This document shows, in pieces, positions 60,827-64,000 of a stretch of DNA of 64,000 nt. A program made the position numbers and the translations under genes. Source of the stretch: Candidatus Cohnella colombiensis (GTDB lineage: Bacteria > Bacillota > Bacilli > Paenibacillales > Paenibacillaceae). The DNA is taken from the NCBI GenBank assembly GCA_029203125.1, contig CP119317.1:3038001-3102000 (forward strand), in the 5' to 3' direction. The notes under the pieces were generated by a model, which searched no databases, was not told the origin of the DNA, and saw only the letters and a list, made by a program, of their open reading frames with translations. Every line of letters begins with the position of its first letter. Position 1 is the first letter of the stretch.

Positions 60827-61324
60827 GTGTTCAATATAGGCGATTTAATTATTTATTCCTCACATGGCATTTGTCGAATCGATGACATCTGTGACAAAAC
60901 CATTATGGACGTAACTAGACGTTACTATATCTTGCATCCCGTTCAAGGCTCCGCTATCAAGATCAGCACACCTGTTGATAATAAAACAGTCGTTATGCTT
61001 GATCTCATCGATCGCGAAGAAGCTGAAGAAATTATTCAATCGTTTACATTGCCGGGGATTCCCTGGATCGATAAGAGCAGTCAACGAAATCACACCTACA
61101 CTGAAATCATCAATAGAGGTAACCGCAAAGAAATTGCGAGCATTGTCAATACTCTTATGATTAGACAGCACGATGCTGAAATCAACAAAAAGAAACCTCA
61201 CGAACAAGATCGCAGACTTCTATTGTCCACACAGACCGTATTATTTTCCGAATTGGCACATGCTCTCGATACAACTTATGAAGCGATACAGGACAGAGTT
61301 AATGGGGTGCTAGCGCTCGCCTAG
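60827..61324 (+). CDS. CarD-like (CarD_TRCF) transcriptional regulator
   Basis: A 165-residue protein with the RNA-polymerase-binding Tudor-like domain at the N-terminus (FNIGDLIIYSSHGICRIDDICD) and a helical C-terminal domain (RNRKEIASIVNTLMIRQH region, then LLLSTQTVLFSELAHALDTTYEAI). CarD proteins contact the beta subunit at promoters and modulate initiation. The start is GTG 60827 with AGGAG 9 nt upstream. It is divergent from the MarR-family gene. Its coupling to a MarR repressor suggests an inducible CarD paralogue rather than the essential housekeeping one. Confidence 0.9.
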   Translation: MFNIGDLIIYSSHGICRIDDICDKTIMDVTRRYYILHPVQGSAIKISTPVDNKTVVMLDLIDREEAEEIIQSFTLPGIPWIDKSSQRNHTYTEIINRGNRKEIASIVNTLMIRQHDAEINKKKPHEQDRRLLLSTQTVLFSELAHALDTTYEAIQDRVNGVLALA

Positions 61325-61656
61325 CTCCTTCCGAGCTGACGTACGGTTCATTCTGAAGCGAAATGTCCAGGTAAAGCTCGTGGCTAACACTTCCGCAAAT
61401 ACTTGCATAGAAGCTTCCGAGCTACTTGAATAAAACATTTCCTTCGGGGTACCCTACTTCAAGAGCTCTTTACGCATTCATATTGTCCCGGAATACCGAG
61501 CAGCCCAATATCAATATCCCTTGTATTACTCCTTCTTCAATAACCTCTGAATTATCTTCGATGACCTTCGTAACCAGAAGCTTGATGTATCTAATGTGAT
61601 TGACAACTCCTTTATTGAACAAGCTGTAGCTAGCGAAATAAGCGAATCGATTTCTA
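61325..61656. other. Intergenic stretch without a recognisable gene
   Basis: About 330 bp after the CarD-like gene with no convincing reading frame, ribosome-binding site or repeat. The short frames present have no protein-like features. It could be decayed coding sequence, but nothing identifies the source. Confidence 0.5.
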
Positions 61657-61706
61657 AGAAGCGATACTTGAGTTCAATACTCTGGAGTCGCTTCTTGTTT
61701 TTATTT
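61657..61706 (+). terminator. Terminator upstream of the O-acetylation locus
   Basis: AGAAGCGA (61657-61664) pairs with TCGCTTCT (61688-61695) and a T-rich run follows. It lies between the CarD-like gene and the MBOAT gene. Confidence 0.75.
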
Positions 61707-61775
61707 AGAGGAAACCGATTGGAGTGTGTTGAATTTAATAGAGTTAATTGTATTTTCATTGATGGAGGATGACTA

Positions 61776-63179
61776 ATGGTTTTCTCGAGCTTACTGTTTC
61801 TCTACTTGTTTTTACCGATCCTACTTATCTTCTATTACATCCGGTCATCGATTCGGTATCGCAATTGGGTGCTCATCCTCTTCTCTTTCTTGTTCTATGC
61901 ATGGGGCGAACCGTTATGGGTCATCCTGCTGCTCGGAGCTTCATTCATCGGCTATCTGTTCGCGTTGCTGATCGAGAGGTATCGCGACAGTTGGAAGGGT
62001 AAGACACTCTTTATTATCGCGATTGCGATTAATCTCAGTCTATTAGGCTTCTTTAAATACATAGGATTTTTCATAGATAACTTGAACAGCGCATTAAGCC
62101 TTGACCTTCCTAGACCGGACATCGGACTACCGATCGGGATTTCATTTTTTACTTTTGAAATCATTTGCTACTTAACCGATGTTTATAAAGCAAAAATTCG
62201 CGCTCCGCGCTCACCAGAGCAGCTGCTGCTCTATGTTTCCTTCTTTCCACATCTCGTTGCAGGGCCAATCATACGGTTTTCAGATATTCAGCACCAGATG
62301 GAAAATCGCAAGTTTCAGCTATCCACTTTCAGTGAAGGCGTTTCCCGCTTCATGATCGGCTTAGGTAAAAAGGTGATCATCGCGAATCAGATTGGCGAGA
62401 GCGTCCCGCTCCTGCTCGGTACTAGTCATTCCTCCTTCTTCGGAGATTGGTTAGGCATTATTTTGTTTGCGTTGCAAATCTATTTCGACTTCTCGGGCTA
62501 TTCCGATATGGCGATTGGACTAGGGAAGATGTTCGGAATCACATTGCGCGAAAACTTCAACTATCCTTACATCGCCAAATCTGCCGGTGACTTCTGGCGA
62601 CGATGGAATATATCTCTTGGTGGATTTTTCCGCGACTATGTGTATATCCCGCTCGGAGGCAACCGTAGATTTTATGTCCGAAATCTATTCATCGTGTGGT
62701 TTCTTACAGGGTTCTGGCACGGTGCGAGCTGGAACTTCATTATATGGGGATTGTACTTTGGCTTATTAATTTATATGGAGCGAATGTTCCTCGACAAACT
62801 CTTAAGCAAGCTACCTGCTTTCCTGTCACACTGCTACTTAATTGTTGCAATGTTGATTGGTTGGGTATTCTTCTACTTCATAGAAATTCGCCAAGCTGCG
62901 GTTACGTTATTTACGATGAGCGGATTGTCCAACCGACCACTGATTACATTGGAACATACGATTTATTTCAAAGAAAATTTCATGCTGATCCTCATTGCTG
63001 CCTTAGCTTCAACACCTTTATTCACTTGGTTGTTGTCACGACTGATGAATCGTTTCCCTGTACTTCAAGGTGACACCGCCTCAGTTGCGCTATCGCTATT
63101 TAATTTAGCTATTCTTTTAACCGCAACGATCATGCTCGTCGGCAACAGCTACAATCCATTTCTCTACTATCGTTTCTAA
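61776..63179 (+). CDS. MBOAT-family O-acyltransferase (AlgI-like)
   Basis: A 467-residue polytopic membrane protein with around ten transmembrane helices. The family signature GEPLWVILLLGASFIGYLFALLIE, SFFPHLVAGPIIRFSDI, GYSDMAIGLGKMFG and the catalytic region FWRRWNISLGGFFRDYVYIPLGG...GFWHGASWNFIIWG (catalytic His) are present. Such proteins pass acetyl groups across the membrane to an extracellular partner that O-acetylates a polysaccharide. ATG 61776 has GGAGG 7 nt upstream. The next gene encodes a DHHW partner, 15 nt downstream. Confidence 0.94.
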   Translation: MVFSSLLFLYLFLPILLIFYYIRSSIRYRNWVLILFSFLFYAWGEPLWVILLLGASFIGYLFALLIERYRDSWKGKTLFIIAIAINLSLLGFFKYIGFFIDNLNSALSLDLPRPDIGLPIGISFFTFEIICYLTDVYKAKIRAPRSPEQLLLYVSFFPHLVAGPIIRFSDIQHQMENRKFQLSTFSEGVSRFMIGLGKKVIIANQIGESVPLLLGTSHSSFFGDWLGIILFALQIYFDFSGYSDMAIGLGKMFGITLRENFNYPYIAKSAGDFWRRWNISLGGFFRDYVYIPLGGNRRFYVRNLFIVWFLTGFWHGASWNFIIWGLYFGLLIYMERMFLDKLLSKLPAFLSHCYLIVAMLIGWVFFYFIEIRQAAVTLFTMSGLSNRPLITLEHTIYFKENFMLILIAALASTPLFTWLLSRLMNRFPVLQGDTASVALSLFNLAILLTATIMLVGNSYNPFLYYRF

Positions 63180-63194
63180 TTGGAGTTGAAAAAA

Positions 63195-64000
63195 ATGAAG
63201 CATAAATTAAATGTCTCGGTCTTTATTATCGCTCTATTCGGAATCGGGCTGATGAACCTGTTCTCCCCTAAGTCCACAACCGTTTCAGAGATGGAGAAGC
63301 GCGAATTGGCAGCACTTCCCCAGTTCTCAATCAACGAGCTTTTTCACAATAACTTCACGATTCAATTCGATAATTATTTCGCAGATCACTTCATGCTTCG
63401 CAATCAATTGCTGGAAGTCAGCAGTTCGTTCAAAGAGTTGAAAGGGTTCGAGAGCACCGATAATGTGCAAATTATTAATCGTACCGGGGGCAATAATACA
63501 GGCGGGAATTCAGAAAATGGATCAACAGCGTCAGGTTACTTAGTGCTGGGAGATCGTTCGATGATGCTTTATCACTTTCGTAACGCTGCGGCTGACAATT
63601 ATGGAAAGGCATTAAATCGGTTCCAGACGTCCATCTCACCTCAAGTGAACGTTTACTCCTTAATTGTTCCGCCTGCAATTGAATTTGTAGAGGACGACAG
63701 CTATAGAGAGCTTTCTTCATCAGCAAAGTCGGGCATAGAATATACTTACGGGCAGTATAATCCGGCAATTATCCCAGTTGATGCGTATCGTGCAATTGCA
63801 GATCATTCGGATGAGTATGTTTACTTCCGATCTGACAATCACTGGACAGCATTGGGTGCTTATTACGCATACACTGCTTTCATGGATACCATTATCGAAC
63901 CAGCTGTTCCGCTAGAAGACTATAAATCGGGAGTCATCAGCCAATACTTAGGAACATCCTATACATCTACCCTTGCCAAGTCGGTCCGAGAAAACCCCGA
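63195..64000 (+). CDS. DHHW (AlgJ/AlgX-like) family protein, 5' part
   Basis: The frame runs from ATG 63195 off the window end; about 268 residues are visible. An N-terminal signal anchor (VFIIALFGIGLMNLFS) precedes an extracytoplasmic SGNH-like domain; the motif FRSDNHWTALGAYYAY is the DHHW-family signature. GGAG lies 9 nt upstream of the start. With the MBOAT protein it forms the usual two-component O-acetylation pair, placing an acetyl group onto an exopolysaccharide or wall polymer. The acceptor glycan cannot be told from this window. Confidence 0.9.
   Translation, partial: MKHKLNVSVFIIALFGIGLMNLFSPKSTTVSEMEKRELAALPQFSINELFHNNFTIQFDNYFADHFMLRNQLLEVSSSFKELKGFESTDNVQIINRTGGNNTGGNSENGSTASGYLVLGDRSMMLYHFRNAAADNYGKALNRFQTSISPQVNVYSLIVPPAIEFVEDDSYRELSSSAKSGIEYTYGQYNPAIIPVDAYRAIADHSDEYVYFRSDNHWTALGAYYAYTAFMDTIIEPAVPLEDYKSGVISQYLGTSYTSTLAKSVRENP

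Noticed and set aside
61526..61759. 77-codon minus frame in the gap before the MBOAT gene
   Set aside because: It spans the plus-strand terminator hairpin, lacks a ribosome-binding site and has no protein-like pattern.

Overview
The window looks like chromosome of a spore-forming, moderate-GC Firmicute of the Paenibacillaceae (Paenibacillus or Cohnella type). Pointers are strong GGAGG-type Shine-Dalgarno sites with frequent GTG/TTG starts, SLH-anchored glycanases, YesM/YesN-type two-component genes beside an Lpl-type sugar ABC transporter, Spo0E-like and YjcZ-like small sporulation proteins, a SleB-type hydrolase and a T-box leader. I see no rRNA, tRNA, CRISPR array, prophage, integrase or transposase.

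Layout. 1-9.8 kb: pentose catabolism. xylAB (minus) diverges from the ROK repressor gene xylR, with two XylR-type operators and a cre-like site; then an ArsR-type regulator and araR-araD-araB with AraR-type operators (no araA here). 9.8-16.1 kb: mixed housekeeping genes (HAD phosphatase, APH-like kinase, sialate O-acetylesterase-like protein, beta-carbonic anhydrase, LD-carboxypeptidase, lipoate ligase). 16.1-20.1 kb: potABCD polyamine importer. 20.2-26.5 kb: an 8 x 50-bp tandem repeat, a nuclease-fold protein, a 1144-residue FecR/coiled-coil/cadherin-like surface protein, an AraC regulator and an NlpC/P60 hydrolase. 26.5-32.7 kb: fructokinase-like ROK kinase, lipase-like hydrolase plus M48 protease, ECF sigma/anti-sigma pair, orphan ParB-like protein. 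32.7-44.1 kb: a beta-glucan module with a giant SLH-CBM54-GH16-CBM4(x4) enzyme, solute-binding protein, two permeases and a divergent histidine kinase/response regulator. 44.1-48.3 kb: serC behind a T-box leader, an 8 x 51-bp hairpin-containing repeat, a lipoprotein, a fumarylacetoacetate-hydrolase-family enzyme, twin hairpins and a Spo0E-like protein. 48.3-52.4 kb: HD-GYP protein, two WYL-domain regulators, two small envelope proteins.

52.5-59.1 kb is the most unusual part. It is a tightly overlapping minus-strand operon encoding (i) a protein with a DUF4145/HEPN-like N-terminus fused to a pseudokinase, (ii) an apparently active Ser/Thr kinase, (iii) a 58-residue protein, (iv) a 1040-residue SF1 Upf1/DNA2-like helicase and (v) a 419-residue protein with a winged-helix-like segment. 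I do not recognise it as a named system; a stress-response or antiphage module is a reasonable but unproven inference.

59.2-64 kb: a SleB-type hydrolase gene split by one extra base in a 5-C/G run, a divergent MarR/CarD pair with two palindromic operators placed on the promoters, a 450-bp gap, and the start of a polysaccharide O-acetylation locus (MBOAT plus DHHW protein, cut by the window end).
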